NCBI GenBank assembly: GCA_023399355.1
Contig: JAEWQC010000088.1
Coordinates: 1 to 64,000, forward strand
Origin: Bacillota bacterium
GTDB taxonomy: Bacteria; Bacillota; Clostridia; Acetivibrionales; DTU013
Length of the DNA: 64,000 bases
Direction: 5' to 3'
Below the pieces are notes generated by a model that saw nothing but the letters and a program-made list of their open reading frames with translations, was not told the DNA's origin and did no database searches. The translations under genes and the position numbers were made by a program. Of the stretch, positions 23,650 to 33,576 are shown in pieces; position 1 is the stretch's first letter, and each line of letters starts with the position of its first letter.

Positions 23650-24804
23650 ATGAAATACAGAAAATTCGGCAAACTGGATATGAATGTGTCCGCTCTGGGC
23701 TTTGGGACAATGCGCCTTCCCACAGCAGGAAGCACAAATCTCGGGAACAGGCTCAGCCAGGACATCGTTGAGGACGAAGCTATAAAAATCATTAGATACG
23801 CCATTGACCATGGTGTCAATTATGTTGACTCCGCTTATGCTTATCACGGCGGCAACAGTGAAGTTGTAACCGGCAAGGCCCTAATGGACGGATACAGGGA
23901 AAAGGTCCTGCTTGCTACAAAGTCCCCTGTCTGGTTGATTAAAAACCCGGAGGATTTCGACAGGCTTCTGGACGAACAACTTGGGAAACTGCAAACGGAT
24001 CATATAGATTTTTATCTTCTTCATGCTATTAACGGAGGCTCCTGGAAGGATATCATCCTCAGACACAACATCCTTGAACGTGCTGAAGCTGCAAAAAAGG
24101 CCGGGAAAATAAAGTATCTCGGTTTCTCCTTCCACGGTGAAAGCAAGGATTTCACCGAGATTATCGACGGTTATGACAAATGGGATTTCTGCCAGATACA
24201 GTTCAACTATATGGACATAGAAAATCAGGCAGGCCTGAGCGGACTGAAATATGCCGCATCCAAAGGACTTGGCGTAGTCATCATGGAACCGCTGCTGGGC
24301 GGAAGACTTGCCAACCCGCCGAAGGATATCAAAGCAGTTCTTGACGAAAGCGGAACAGGCCGTACACCCGCCTACTGGGCATTTGAGTGGCTGTGGAACC
24401 AACCGGAGGTATCCGTAATATTGAGTGGCATGAGCAACCTGCAGCAGGTGGAGGAAAATCTGGTTTCCGCTGACAATTCCGGAGTAGGGCTCTTCGGGCC
24501 GAAAGATCTTGACGTTATTGACCGTGTAAGGCAAAAGTATAAGGAAAGGGCTGCCATACCCTGCACAGGCTGCAGCTACTGCATGCCTTGTCCGAACAAT
24601 GTAAACATTCCAAGAAACTTCGAATTATATAATGATAGCATGATACATGAGGATGTAGCCGGCTCAAGAATAATTTACAGCACCTTTTTCTCCGAGCCCG
24701 CCCGTGCCAGTGCATGTATTCGGTGCCGGATCTGCGAGGATAAATGCCCGCAGAAGATTCTCATCAGCGAATGGATGCCTAAAGTTCATGAAACACTGGG
24801 ATAG
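23650..24804 (+). CDS. Aldo/keto reductase with C-terminal 4Fe-4S ferredoxin domain
   Basis: About 384 aa. The AKR barrel begins MKYRKFGKLDMNVSALGFGT and shows the catalytic context (VNYVDSAYAYHGGNSE with Asp and Tyr, KSPVW with Lys, FYLLHAI with His). The C-terminal part has two cysteine clusters, CTGCSYCMPCP and CIRCRICEDKCPQ, for iron-sulfur binding, common in anaerobes. The substrate is unknown. ATG 23650 follows GGAGG. A second member of the same fusion type is at 47975-48997 in this window. Confidence 0.9.
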   Translation: MKYRKFGKLDMNVSALGFGTMRLPTAGSTNLGNRLSQDIVEDEAIKIIRYAIDHGVNYVDSAYAYHGGNSEVVTGKALMDGYREKVLLATKSPVWLIKNPEDFDRLLDEQLGKLQTDHIDFYLLHAINGGSWKDIILRHNILERAEAAKKAGKIKYLGFSFHGESKDFTEIIDGYDKWDFCQIQFNYMDIENQAGLSGLKYAASKGLGVVIMEPLLGGRLANPPKDIKAVLDESGTGRTPAYWAFEWLWNQPEVSVILSGMSNLQQVEENLVSADNSGVGLFGPKDLDVIDRVRQKYKERAAIPCTGCSYCMPCPNNVNIPRNFELYNDSMIHEDVAGSRIIYSTFFSEPARASACIRCRICEDKCPQKILISEWMPKVHETLG

Positions 24805-24850
24805 GCGCTGATAAACACAACCGGAATGGCAGCGAAAGAGAAATCCATTG

Positions 24851-24888
24851 AAGAGGACTATACTCCTGAAACGGATTATAGTCCTCTT
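24851..24888. terminator. Hairpin between convergent genes, possible bidirectional terminator
   Basis: AAGAGGACTATA and TATAGTCCTCTT are perfectly complementary with a 14-nt loop. It lies between the stop of the aldo/keto reductase (+) and of the response regulator (-). The T tracts are weak on both sides, so efficiency is uncertain. Confidence 0.55.
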
Positions 24889-24905
24889 ATTCAGTTCTTA
24901 TGTAA

Positions 24906-25538
24906 TCAGTCCTTTTCGCCGGTGAGATAATAGATTGCGATCTGCGTACGGTGTTCCAGGCCGGTTTTGTCCAGTATGGCCGAAATGTAGTTCTTTATCG
25001 TACCCTCGGACATAAAGAGCTTAGCGGCTATTTCCCTATTCGAAAGTCCTTTTGCGATAAGTGTGACGATTTCCAGTTCCCTGTCGGTAAAGAGACCATC
25101 CGGGATATTTGTCTTCCTGCCTGACGATAATTCGCTCTTAATAATATCCATGGCAACATCCTGCATAACCGTACCACCTTCATGGACGATCCTGATGGCG
25201 TCCATGATTCTGGACGGTGAACTGCCTTTTAAAAGGTACCCTTTCGCACCATTCTTTACTGCGCCGATAATAAAGTTGTCATCGTCGAATGTCGTCAGGA
25301 TTAATGGTCTGGTATCTGACTTCATGGAAATCTCCCTTGCTGCCTGAAGGCCGTCCAATACGGGCATCCTCACATCCAGCAGGACTACGTCTACCTTTTC
25401 GCGCATGCAGTACTCGACTGCCTTAAGGCCATTTTCAACACACTCAAGCACTTCAAACCGGTCATCCGACTGAAGTATTATTTTCAAGCCTTCCCTGATC
25501 AGAATATCATCATCTGCAATCAATACTTTAATGGACAT
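24906..25538 (-). CDS. NarL/FixJ-family response regulator
   Basis: About 210 aa. The receiver domain begins MSIKVLIADDDILIREGLK with the acidic pair, has the phospho-acceptor Asp in VDVVLLDVRMPVLDG and the conserved Lys in GAKGYLLKGSS. The C-terminal LuxR-type helix-turn-helix reads FTDRELEIVTLIAKGLSN. ATG 25538 follows GAGGTGGAG and overlaps the end of the kinase gene by 11 bases. It forms a two-component pair with that kinase; the target may be the neighbouring ABC exporter (inference). Confidence 0.93.
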   Translation of the reverse strand: MSIKVLIADDDILIREGLKIILQSDDRFEVLECVENGLKAVEYCMREKVDVVLLDVRMPVLDGLQAAREISMKSDTRPLILTTFDDDNFIIGAVKNGAKGYLLKGSSPSRIMDAIRIVHEGGTVMQDVAMDIIKSELSSGRKTNIPDGLFTDRELEIVTLIAKGLSNREIAAKLFMSEGTIKNYISAILDKTGLEHRTQIAIYYLTGEKD

Positions 25539-26649
25539 GCTCCACCTCTCCGATCGGAAGTAATGTGATGACGGAAAAACCGCCTGATCCATCCAGAATC
25601 AGCTTTCCGCCGGCATTCTCCGTCCTCTCTTCCATTCCTGCCAGTCCCATTCCCTTTTTGTAGGAAAGTGCACCTTTTCCATTATCCCGTACCTCCGCCT
25701 TGATGAGCCTGGTCATTACCTCAAGCTTCACATTGATATTTGTGGCGGACGAATACTTAAGCGCATTTGTCAGTGCTTCTTTTGTATTGTCCATGATTAT
25801 TTTCCATTGAAGATGTGTAATCGCATCAAGACTGCCATAATAGGAGAGTGTGGTCTTAATGGCATTATTCCTTGAAAATTCCTCCAGGCTCAGCTTAAGC
25901 CTGTTGATTCCCAATTGTTCCGGGGCGGGCTTGATATTTCTTAGCGTGGAACGTATGCTTTCCATACCGCCCTTCAGGTTTTCCGTTACGGTCGCTATCA
26001 TTCCGGCAGCTTTATCGCGGTCCTTTCCGATAATCGTACCTGCCGCTTCAAGCTGAATGATGCTGCCTGCTATGGTATGTCCAACCTTGTCATGAATTTT
26101 TTGTGCCAGGCTGTTCCGCTCTTCAAGCTGCGAAAGGTATCGAACCTGCAATTCGTATTCGCTTTCCGCATTAAGTCTGCTGCTCAGTTCTTCATTCCTG
26201 TTCTTCAACTTCTCATTGACTGATTTCAACGCAGATAAGGAAGTTGACAACTTGTTCACCAGAAGAAAAATCAAAAAGCAAAGTAAAGCGGTAAGGATAT
26301 ATTCAGGCACCAGCCTGTCCCCTGCAAAAAGACCGGGTAATGCTGCGAATGCCAGCCACATTCTCCCGTCTTGTGTAAAACCGGAGACCAGTTCAAGAAT
26401 ATCCATCACAATAAGCAGTATGAATAACTTATTTGCTATTACCGAAGAAAATGCAAGAACAATAATACTTACAAGAAGCAGGCTTTTACCAAGCCGTAGA
26501 TTTTTAACTATTTTTGCAAGCATACCTGTACAGACATAGGCCAGTATCAGCAACACCACCAGCGGGATTTTCTCCATCCCCGCCTGTAAATACCGTATGA
26601 TGCAGTATAGCAAAATAGCCATCCTGGTACCAATCAGCCAATTCTCCAT
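25528..26649 (-). CDS. Sensor histidine kinase (HisKA_3 type)
   Basis: 373 aa. Five to six hydrophobic segments in the first ~145 residues form the membrane sensor, then a coiled coil leads to the dimerisation domain with the phospho-acceptor His in LAQKIHDKVGHTIAG. The HATPase part shows NTKEALTNALKYS (N box), VRDNGKG and GMGLAGMEERTENAGG (G boxes). No periplasmic sensor domain is seen, so the membrane part itself may sense the signal, as in DesK/LiaS-like kinases. Overlaps the regulator gene. Confidence 0.92.
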   Translation of the reverse strand: MENWLIGTRMAILLYCIIRYLQAGMEKIPLVVLLILAYVCTGMLAKIVKNLRLGKSLLLVSIIVLAFSSVIANKLFILLIVMDILELVSGFTQDGRMWLAFAALPGLFAGDRLVPEYILTALLCFLIFLLVNKLSTSLSALKSVNEKLKNRNEELSSRLNAESEYELQVRYLSQLEERNSLAQKIHDKVGHTIAGSIIQLEAAGTIIGKDRDKAAGMIATVTENLKGGMESIRSTLRNIKPAPEQLGINRLKLSLEEFSRNNAIKTTLSYYGSLDAITHLQWKIIMDNTKEALTNALKYSSATNINVKLEVMTRLIKAEVRDNGKGALSYKKGMGLAGMEERTENAGGKLILDGSGGFSVITLLPIGEVEHVH

Positions 26650-26866
26650 AGACCCTCACAAATCATTTCCCGCTACTTATACCCTTGCTCGAACGCACAG
26701 GTTGTCACCCGCCCCTCGCCACTGACTCCTCACAAATTACTCTACTCCCCTAGAAGCGTCAGAAGCAAGGAGTACAGGAAGGCAAAGTATAAAACCGGAG
26801 CATATAATAACAGGCGAGGATTTTTATGCTGCAGTCTGCCGCAGTAATCCGCCGCTTATCACGCAT

Positions 26867-27982
26867 TTACTTCAGGTTCTCGGGGTTGAGGCACTGTAGC
26901 TCCTCCGGCACAAAAATACCGTCCCTCCGGATAAGGATATCATCGAACCAAACGTCTCCGCCGCCATACTCAGGTCTTTGGATAAATACAAGATCCCAGT
27001 GGATGGCCGACTTGTTGCCGTTGTTGCATTCATCATAGCAGCTGCCGGGAGTGAAATGTAAGCTACCTTTTATTTTCTCATCAAAAAGGGTATCCTTCAT
27101 AGGCTTTTCAATAAACGGATTAAAGCCCAATGAAAACTCACCCACATACCGCGCACCTTCATCCGTGTCGAAGATCCTGTTTATTTTCTCGGTATTATTG
27201 GAAGTCGCTTTGATAATCTTCCCATCTTTAAATTCCAGTGAGATGTTCTCAAAGGTAAATCCCTGATATTTCGCCGGGGTATTGTAGCTGATGGTTCCGT
27301 TTACTGAAGTCTTAAGAGGTGCCGAGAACAGTTCACCGTCCGGTATGTTCCTCTTTCCCTCACATTTTCTGGGCGGCATGCCCTTGATGGAAAATGTCAA
27401 ATCAGTACCTTTCCCGGTGATCCTGACCCTGTCGGCTCTTCCCATCACTTTCGCAAGGTTGTCCATGGCTTTGGACATCTTCGAATAATCCAGATTGCAG
27501 ACGTTGAAATAAAAATCTTCGAAAGCTTCTGTGGACATTTCAGCCATCTGCGCCATGGAACTGTTCGGGTATCTGAGGACCACCCATTTGGTATGCTCCA
27601 CACGTTGATCCGAGTGCACCGGTTCCAGAAAAAGCTTGTTGTAGAGCTTCATCTTCTCATCCGGGACATCTCCCAGTTCATTTGAATTATCGGTTGCACG
27701 GAAACCGATATAGGCATCCATCTTCTTCATCCTGATCAATTCAAGATCCGCCATCAGCTTGATCTGTTCTTCACTGCAACCATTGAGCAGCACCCTGGTG
27801 ATTTCATCGTTTTTAATAGTTACAAAAGGCAGCCCTCCAGCATTGTAGACTTCCTGGATCAATGCTTTTGTCAGCGGCAGTTCAAAACCCTTTGTCTCTA
27901 TCAGTACTCTTTCACCCGGCTTCACTTCGCACGAATAATTCACCAGGTTTTTCGCGAGTTTTTCAACTCTCGGATCAGTCAT
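26867..27982 (-). CDS. M29-family metal-dependent aminopeptidase
   Basis: 371 aa of the AmpS/PepS/T family. It has the N-terminal domain (MTDPRVEKLAKNLVNYSCEV), the central region with TGKGTDLTFSIKGMPP, RNIPDGELFSAP, and metal ligands in GARYVGEFSLGFNP, and near the end SAIHWDLVF. The enzyme removes N-terminal residues from peptides in the cytoplasm. The start ATG overlaps the PepF stop codon (27979-27982), so the two peptidases are coupled in one operon for peptide turnover. Confidence 0.92.
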   Translation of the reverse strand: MTDPRVEKLAKNLVNYSCEVKPGERVLIETKGFELPLTKALIQEVYNAGGLPFVTIKNDEITRVLLNGCSEEQIKLMADLELIRMKKMDAYIGFRATDNSNELGDVPDEKMKLYNKLFLEPVHSDQRVEHTKWVVLRYPNSSMAQMAEMSTEAFEDFYFNVCNLDYSKMSKAMDNLAKVMGRADRVRITGKGTDLTFSIKGMPPRKCEGKRNIPDGELFSAPLKTSVNGTISYNTPAKYQGFTFENISLEFKDGKIIKATSNNTEKINRIFDTDEGARYVGEFSLGFNPFIEKPMKDTLFDEKIKGSLHFTPGSCYDECNNGNKSAIHWDLVFIQRPEYGGGDVWFDDILIRRDGIFVPEELQCLNPENLK

Positions 27983-29787
27983 ATGCTCTTCTCCAATTCA
28001 TCCAATATGGATTCAAATACTTTCAATGCATCCTCGACAGGCTTGGGTTCGGATAAATCAACACCGGCCTTTTTAAGTAGTTCCAGCGGATAATCGGAAC
28101 CGCCGCTCCTGAGGAACCCGGTATAACGTTCCACTGCAGGCATGCCTTCCTTTAGGATCTGCTGTGACAAAGAAGCTGCAGCAGATATGCCCGTAGCGTA
28201 TTTGTAAACATAGAAGCTGTTGTAGAAATGAGGAATTCTAGCCCATTCCATATCAATCTCCTCATCTATGACCACTTCGGAGCCGAAATACTTCTCATTC
28301 AGACCCCTGTAAATCCTGCAGAACTCTTCGGACGTCAAAGCCTCGCCACTCTCTACCAGTTCGTGGGTTATCTTCTCAAACTCCGCAAACATGGTCTGCC
28401 TGAACAATGTCCCGCGGAACTCCTCAAGATAATGATTCAGCAGGTATGCCTTCTCTCTCTTGTCGGTAGTATCGGCCAGCATATAGTTGATCAGCAGCGA
28501 TTCATTGACGGTGGATGCCACCTCGGCCACGAATATCTTGTACTCGGAATAGATATACGGCTGCGTTTTGTTGGTATAATACGAATGCATCGCATGACCC
28601 ATTTCATGTGCCAGTGTGAACGCATCATTGATCGTACCCTGAAAATTCAACAGTACGTAGGGATGTGTCAGGTGAGTCCCCCAGGAATAGGCGCCGCTTG
28701 TCTTTCCCTTGTTTTCAAAGACATCAATCCAACCCGATTTAAAGGCTTCTTCAAGATCCTCCAGATAGCTGCAGCCCATTGGCGCCAGTCCCTTTTTCAC
28801 GAGTTCGAGGGATTCCTTGTATGAAATCTGCTTCGGCGGCTCTTCAACAATTGGCACATATAGGTCGTACATATGCAATTCGTCCAGCTTCAGAGCCTTT
28901 TTGCGCAGCCTCAGATATCTATGGAGCAGCGGCAGATTTTTGTTCACGGTTTCAATCAGATTATCGTAAACGGAGCCAGGTACATTATCACTGTCGAGTG
29001 ATGAACTCAGACTTGAATCATATTTTCGCACGGAGGCATAGAACTTATTCGCTTTGATATTGTTGTTCAGTGAAGAGGCCAATGTATTCTTCATTGCGGT
29101 ATAAGACTTGTAAAGGGCATGGAAGGCATCTTCCCGGACTCTTCTGTCTTTTGACTCCAGGAACTTGATATACCGGCCTTTGGTCACTTCGACCTCTTCT
29201 CCGTCTTCGTCCTTTATATAGGCAAATCTGATATCCGCATTGTTGAACATGGTGAATATATCCGAGGGTGCATGTGCGATCTCCGCAGATAGCGCAAGCA
29301 GCTCTTCTTCCCTGTCCGACAGGATGTGCTGTTTCTGTCTCAGCAATTCATCCATATACTGCCTGTATATGGCCATCCCTTCTACTTCATCAATACTCTT
29401 TCTCAGCAAACCTTCGTCAATTGAAATGATTTCAGGGATGATGAACGATACTGACGCATAGACCTCTGTCCCAAGTGCCGTCGCCCTGTCGGTCAGCGCC
29501 TGATATTTGGATTCGGCATTATTTTCGTCCCTTCTCATGCGCGCATATACAAAAAGCTTGTCATTAAGTGCCATCATGTCTTCACTAATCTTGAGGCACT
29601 GCAGCAGGATCTTCATATCACTTGCAAGCCTGCCCCTGAACGCGGTGATCTCAACGGACATCTGCCGGATTTTCCTGAAATCGCTCTCCCAGTCGGAATC
29701 ACTTGCATATATATCTTCAAGCCTCCATTTATACTTTGCATCGATTTCTTGTCTTTCAGGTAATGCGTTATTCTTTTTTTCAGTCAT
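27979..29787 (-). CDS. pepF: Oligoendopeptidase F (M3 family)
   Basis: 602 aa, normal length. The zinc motif is in FTLAHEMGHAMHSYY (HExxH), with the downstream Glu in IFVAEVASTVNESLL and the C-terminal substrate loop IPHFYNSFYVYKYATG. PepF cleaves oligopeptides of 7-17 residues in the cytoplasm (family knowledge). The M29 aminopeptidase gene overlaps its end, so products can be trimmed further. ATG 29787 follows GAGAGGTGGATAT. A TATAAT on the minus strand near 29841 is a candidate -10 box but its -35 is poor. Confidence 0.95.
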   Translation of the reverse strand: MTEKKNNALPERQEIDAKYKWRLEDIYASDSDWESDFRKIRQMSVEITAFRGRLASDMKILLQCLKISEDMMALNDKLFVYARMRRDENNAESKYQALTDRATALGTEVYASVSFIIPEIISIDEGLLRKSIDEVEGMAIYRQYMDELLRQKQHILSDREEELLALSAEIAHAPSDIFTMFNNADIRFAYIKDEDGEEVEVTKGRYIKFLESKDRRVREDAFHALYKSYTAMKNTLASSLNNNIKANKFYASVRKYDSSLSSSLDSDNVPGSVYDNLIETVNKNLPLLHRYLRLRKKALKLDELHMYDLYVPIVEEPPKQISYKESLELVKKGLAPMGCSYLEDLEEAFKSGWIDVFENKGKTSGAYSWGTHLTHPYVLLNFQGTINDAFTLAHEMGHAMHSYYTNKTQPYIYSEYKIFVAEVASTVNESLLINYMLADTTDKREKAYLLNHYLEEFRGTLFRQTMFAEFEKITHELVESGEALTSEEFCRIYRGLNEKYFGSEVVIDEEIDMEWARIPHFYNSFYVYKYATGISAAASLSQQILKEGMPAVERYTGFLRSGGSDYPLELLKKAGVDLSEPKPVEDALKVFESILDELEKSI

Positions 29788-30008
29788 ATATCCACCTCTC
29801 AGGCTCCCTTTCGGGGAAATTTACTTTAGGTCACTCTATCATATTATATCCCCGGCTACTCGTTTTTACCAGTATTTATCTAACATCCTTGCAATTAATT
29901 AAAGTGATTTAGTCATAAAAAAGCAAACTTAAAAAAGCCTCTGTGTCGGATAAATAAAGGGTGAATGTCTGCACAGACAAGCCGACTCGAATGGGCCAGG
30001 GATTTCGC

Positions 30009-33000
30009 CTATTTGTTCATGGTCCTGTAAAGCAGCACTGCCGCCTGTGCTCTTGTGGCCGTAACCGAAGGGCCGATTGCGTTACCCGGAAGGCCTTCCA
30101 TGATGCCTTCGCCCACAATTGTTGCAAGGCTGGCCAGGGCAGATGGGGTGATCTTGTTTTTGTCGCTGAATTTCTCCAGGACTGAGTTGTTGTGAATTGT
30201 AAGTGGTTTAGGTGAAATCTGCTTTACTTTAAAAAGGATAACTGCAATTTCTTCCCGCGTAATCGCCTTCTCCGGGTAGAATTTATTACTGGCGTCCCCC
30301 GAAATGATTCCCAGGTTTTCGGCAATCATGATTTCATTATAATACCACTTGTTTGACTTGACATCCGCCAGGCTGCCAACAGGTGTTGTATCCAGTTTGA
30401 AGGCCCTTACGACCATGGCGGTAAAATCCGCTTTCGTTACAGTATTGCCGGGTTTGTACAATGTTGCTGTTACACCCTTCATAATGCCCATTCCGGCAAG
30501 ATTTTCAATAGCATCCCTGGCCCATGACACAGATTTCAGATCCGAGAAGGTCGCTTTTGTATTGGTCTTCGCGTCTGCTACGCTGCTCTCCGATGAACCT
30601 GTGGAATTATACGAAACTACTTTATAGGAATATCTCATTCCAGCGATCAGATTACTGTCGGTATAAACCGTATTATTCTTTCCAATTTCGGCCAGAACAT
30701 CAAAGTAGTATGCATTTGAAGGCTTTCTCAATATCCTGAATACATCTTCACTGTCCGAGTTGTCTTTCCAGGTGATCTTTATCTGAGTAGCAGATAATGC
30801 AGTTGCCACTACATTGGAAGGAGCTGCCGGAATTGCCGTGGAAACCAGGATTTCATCGCTGAGTGAATCCGAATTGCCGCTGGAGCTGTATGCACGCACC
30901 CTGAAGTAATATTTTGTATAGGGATTGAGGTTTGTCACATTATACGCTGTAACATTGGGATTCAACCAGGATAGAACATTCCATACTCCGTCGGAGCCGA
31001 TCTTCCATTCCACCTTGAACCCGTTTTCATTGTCCGAAGTATCCGTCCAGCTCAGGAGCACCTGTGTGCTTGAAACATATGCATATGTAATATTCGATGG
31101 CGGATTGATCAACCCGGCACCAATCGAAGCCGAATTGGAATAGGGAGAATATAGAGTGCCCGATGCTACATAGGCTCTAACCATATAGTTATACTGCACA
31201 CCCTTCTGGATGGTGTTGTCCGTATATGTCGTTATGTTTTTGTCCACAGTGGCATAAAGCGTATACGTGCCTGAACCGTAGATATACCGCCACACTTCGA
31301 AACCGGTCTCGTCGGTGGAATTATCCCTCCAGTTCAGTTCAACGGCTGAGTTGGTCGTAACTGTGACCGTAAGCAATGATGGAGCATCCAGATAAAGATT
31401 CTGCACTGTAATGATGTTGGAATAAACGGATTCGTTCGTTGATGTCCGCGCCTTGATCCTGTATGTATAGGAGGCACTCGGAACCAACCCCGTCGTATCG
31501 GACCAGCCCGAGGTTACGTAACTTACAGTGTTGAGCGCACTGAAGCTTCCGTTTGGCATTTTCCTCTCTATTACCACATCTGCTGTACCGGAATTGCCGG
31601 TCCAGGAAAGATAGATGGTGTTGTTGGCTGCCGCAATGCCTGTAAGTGTAAGATTTCCAAGATTGGTATATGCACCGATGCCAATTTCGTCATTTGGATA
31701 GGATAAGCCGGTCGAGCCTGTGCCCATCGATTTCCGGATCCGGTAGAAATACCTGGTATTGGGCATTAGTCCGGTGTCGCTGTACTTCAGTGCACCGAGA
31801 GCTGTGGTGTAGATGGTTGACCACGTACCATCAGTCCCGGTTTTTCGTTCAATAACCGTATTATAGCTTTCTGTTCCCGTGTAACTCCACGAAAGGTCCA
31901 GTCTGGTTGCCGAGTACGCTACTACAGTAAGATTGGCCGGTGCAACGGAATCCCATGCAGCGACATATACTTCGTTTGTGTACGGCGAATTTCCAAGAGC
32001 ATTGTAAGAACAGACCCTGTATAAATAGGAGTGACCACTCGAAACTGAAGTGTCAACATAAGTCGCTGTAATAGCTGCGACTGTCGCTATTTGCGTGTAT
32101 ATACCCGGATCAGTCACTCTTTCAATCCGAAAGCCAGTCTCATTATTTGAGTTATCCGTCCAGTTCAGAGTGACTGCTGAGGAGGAAACCACATTGGCGC
32201 GCAAAAGTGAAGGTGCTGCCGGAAGAGTTGCTGAGATCTTTGCCGTAGTTACTATATATTTGTTCGCAGCGTATTCATACCCCACCGTATATGTATAGAT
32301 TAATCCCGGAACCACAATTATACTGTCTGTATAGGAAGTTGTTAAGCTGGAAAGAGAATCTTCAATAATGGAATCCGACCCTTCTCCAATCTGCCTTCGT
32401 ATGGTAACCGGCAATGAATTACCGGGCGCATTAACCCAGGAAAGATTAATCGTATGAGAATCGGCCATGTTAAGAACCAGATTATTCGGGGGCGCTGCAA
32501 CGCTGGTCGATTGGGTAATATTGCTGTAACCCGAATAGCCGCTGCCACTTCTGGCAGCCAGTCTGTACCGGTACTTTCCGCTGACTCCCTGAGCGTCATT
32601 AAAACCGGTTCCCGAAAGAAAAGTACTGACAGGCACCCATGCATTCCATTTTGACAATGTAGTATCCCATAAAGAACGTTCAAGTTGAAATAGGCCGATT
32701 TGTGGGTAATCCCCCCAGGTGACGCCTGAATAGTAATGAATTGTATCAATACTAATTGTAGGAGGCTGTATTGGCAATACGGCTATGGGTTCCGATATAT
32801 CCGATTCCAGCGGGCCAGTACCGATCGACTTGATTGTATAGCTGACCTCATTACCCCCACTCAAAGGCGCTGTTGTATAGCTCGTAGCATTGCTTCCCAT
32901 AGTAGTGGTAGTATTTCCCGCAACTGTAGCGTTGATTTCACATTGTGCAGCCATTTTTGACGCACTCCAATTCAATGTTACCTGCCTGGAGTTAATGTCA

Positions 33001-33425
33001 AATACAGACCTCGCCTCATATGGAGCAATCATTTTGGTTGTCGTTACCGGGGCCGTTATTTCATCGATTTTTATTGCTGACGCTGTATCGGAGTAAGCAC
33101 TTATAATATAGGTATAGAGGGTTTGCGGCTGCAGCCCCGAATCAATAAAAGTAAGGTCCAAAGCAGTATCCACAGCAAAATCTTTAACTAGCATTGCAGC
33201 ACCGGTACTGGTACCGACAGCTCTTGACAGCCGGTAAGTACTTGCACCTGCTACCGATGTCCAGTCCAGTTGCACCCTCGTGTCGGAATCAGGGTCGATT
33301 AGTGAAGTCGTGAGACTTATTGCATAAGCTCCCTGCGCTGCAAAGATGAATATTGCCGCTGCAAGCGCTGGCAACAATAATATTTTAAGTAATGTCCCAA
33401 TATTTTTATTTATATGAATTTTCAT
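30009..33425 (-). CDS. Large secreted fibronectin type III / S-layer homology protein
   Basis: About 1138 aa. A signal peptide (MKIHINKNIGTLLKILLL ... AQGAYA) leads to roughly ten FN3 domains of ~90 residues, each with the VxLxWTD(N/S)xxNExGF-type strand and a YTYRI/YxYRV strand. Three SLH repeats follow at the C-terminus from about residue 960 (FSDLKSVSWARDAIENLAG, LADVKSNKWYYNEIMIAENL, and a degenerate third), anchoring it to the cell wall. No catalytic domain is seen. ATG 33425 is eight bases after GGAGGG. Probably an adhesin, spacer or S-layer-associated protein. Confidence 0.9.
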   Translation of the reverse strand: MKIHINKNIGTLLKILLLPALAAAIFIFAAQGAYAISLTTSLIDPDSDTRVQLDWTSVAGASTYRLSRAVGTSTGAAMLVKDFAVDTALDLTFIDSGLQPQTLYTYIISAYSDTASAIKIDEITAPVTTTKMIAPYEARSVFDINSRQVTLNWSASKMAAQCEINATVAGNTTTTMGSNATSYTTAPLSGGNEVSYTIKSIGTGPLESDISEPIAVLPIQPPTISIDTIHYYSGVTWGDYPQIGLFQLERSLWDTTLSKWNAWVPVSTFLSGTGFNDAQGVSGKYRYRLAARSGSGYSGYSNITQSTSVAAPPNNLVLNMADSHTINLSWVNAPGNSLPVTIRRQIGEGSDSIIEDSLSSLTTSYTDSIIVVPGLIYTYTVGYEYAANKYIVTTAKISATLPAAPSLLRANVVSSSAVTLNWTDNSNNETGFRIERVTDPGIYTQIATVAAITATYVDTSVSSGHSYLYRVCSYNALGNSPYTNEVYVAAWDSVAPANLTVVAYSATRLDLSWSYTGTESYNTVIERKTGTDGTWSTIYTTALGALKYSDTGLMPNTRYFYRIRKSMGTGSTGLSYPNDEIGIGAYTNLGNLTLTGIAAANNTIYLSWTGNSGTADVVIERKMPNGSFSALNTVSYVTSGWSDTTGLVPSASYTYRIKARTSTNESVYSNIITVQNLYLDAPSLLTVTVTTNSAVELNWRDNSTDETGFEVWRYIYGSGTYTLYATVDKNITTYTDNTIQKGVQYNYMVRAYVASGTLYSPYSNSASIGAGLINPPSNITYAYVSSTQVLLSWTDTSDNENGFKVEWKIGSDGVWNVLSWLNPNVTAYNVTNLNPYTKYYFRVRAYSSSGNSDSLSDEILVSTAIPAAPSNVVATALSATQIKITWKDNSDSEDVFRILRKPSNAYYFDVLAEIGKNNTVYTDSNLIAGMRYSYKVVSYNSTGSSESSVADAKTNTKATFSDLKSVSWARDAIENLAGMGIMKGVTATLYKPGNTVTKADFTAMVVRAFKLDTTPVGSLADVKSNKWYYNEIMIAENLGIISGDASNKFYPEKAITREEIAVILFKVKQISPKPLTIHNNSVLEKFSDKNKITPSALASLATIVGEGIMEGLPGNAIGPSVTATRAQAAVLLYRTMNK

Positions 33426-33510
33426 AATATCCCTCCAAAAAGCATAATCCAATATGAATATCGGCATTTGGAAGCTGGAAATTAACCTATAAAGGCTTGT
33501 ATAAATAAAA

Positions 33511-33548
33511 TGGCCTGGAATACCCTGAATTTTAAGTATTCCAAGCCA
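33511..33548 (-). terminator. Rho-independent terminator of the GxIT-repeat gene
   Basis: On the minus strand TGGCTTGGAATAC and GTATTCCAGGCCA form a 13-bp stem followed by TTTTATTT, just after the stop of the gene at 33577. Confidence 0.82.
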
Positions 33549-33576
33549 TTCTCAAATGAGAAAGATGTGTGAGGGT

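Noticed and set aside
23881..24534. 217-aa ORF opposite the aldo/keto reductase
   Set aside because: Shadow frame; sequence has no recognisable domain and the plus-strand gene is clear.
20164..26649. Bacteriocin or lantibiotic cluster around the ABC exporter and two-component system
   Set aside because: No precursor peptide, modification enzyme or peptidase domain is present, and an opposite-strand reductase separates the two sets.
28228..28824. 198-aa ORF on the plus strand within pepF
   Set aside because: Antisense shadow of a well-conserved peptidase gene.
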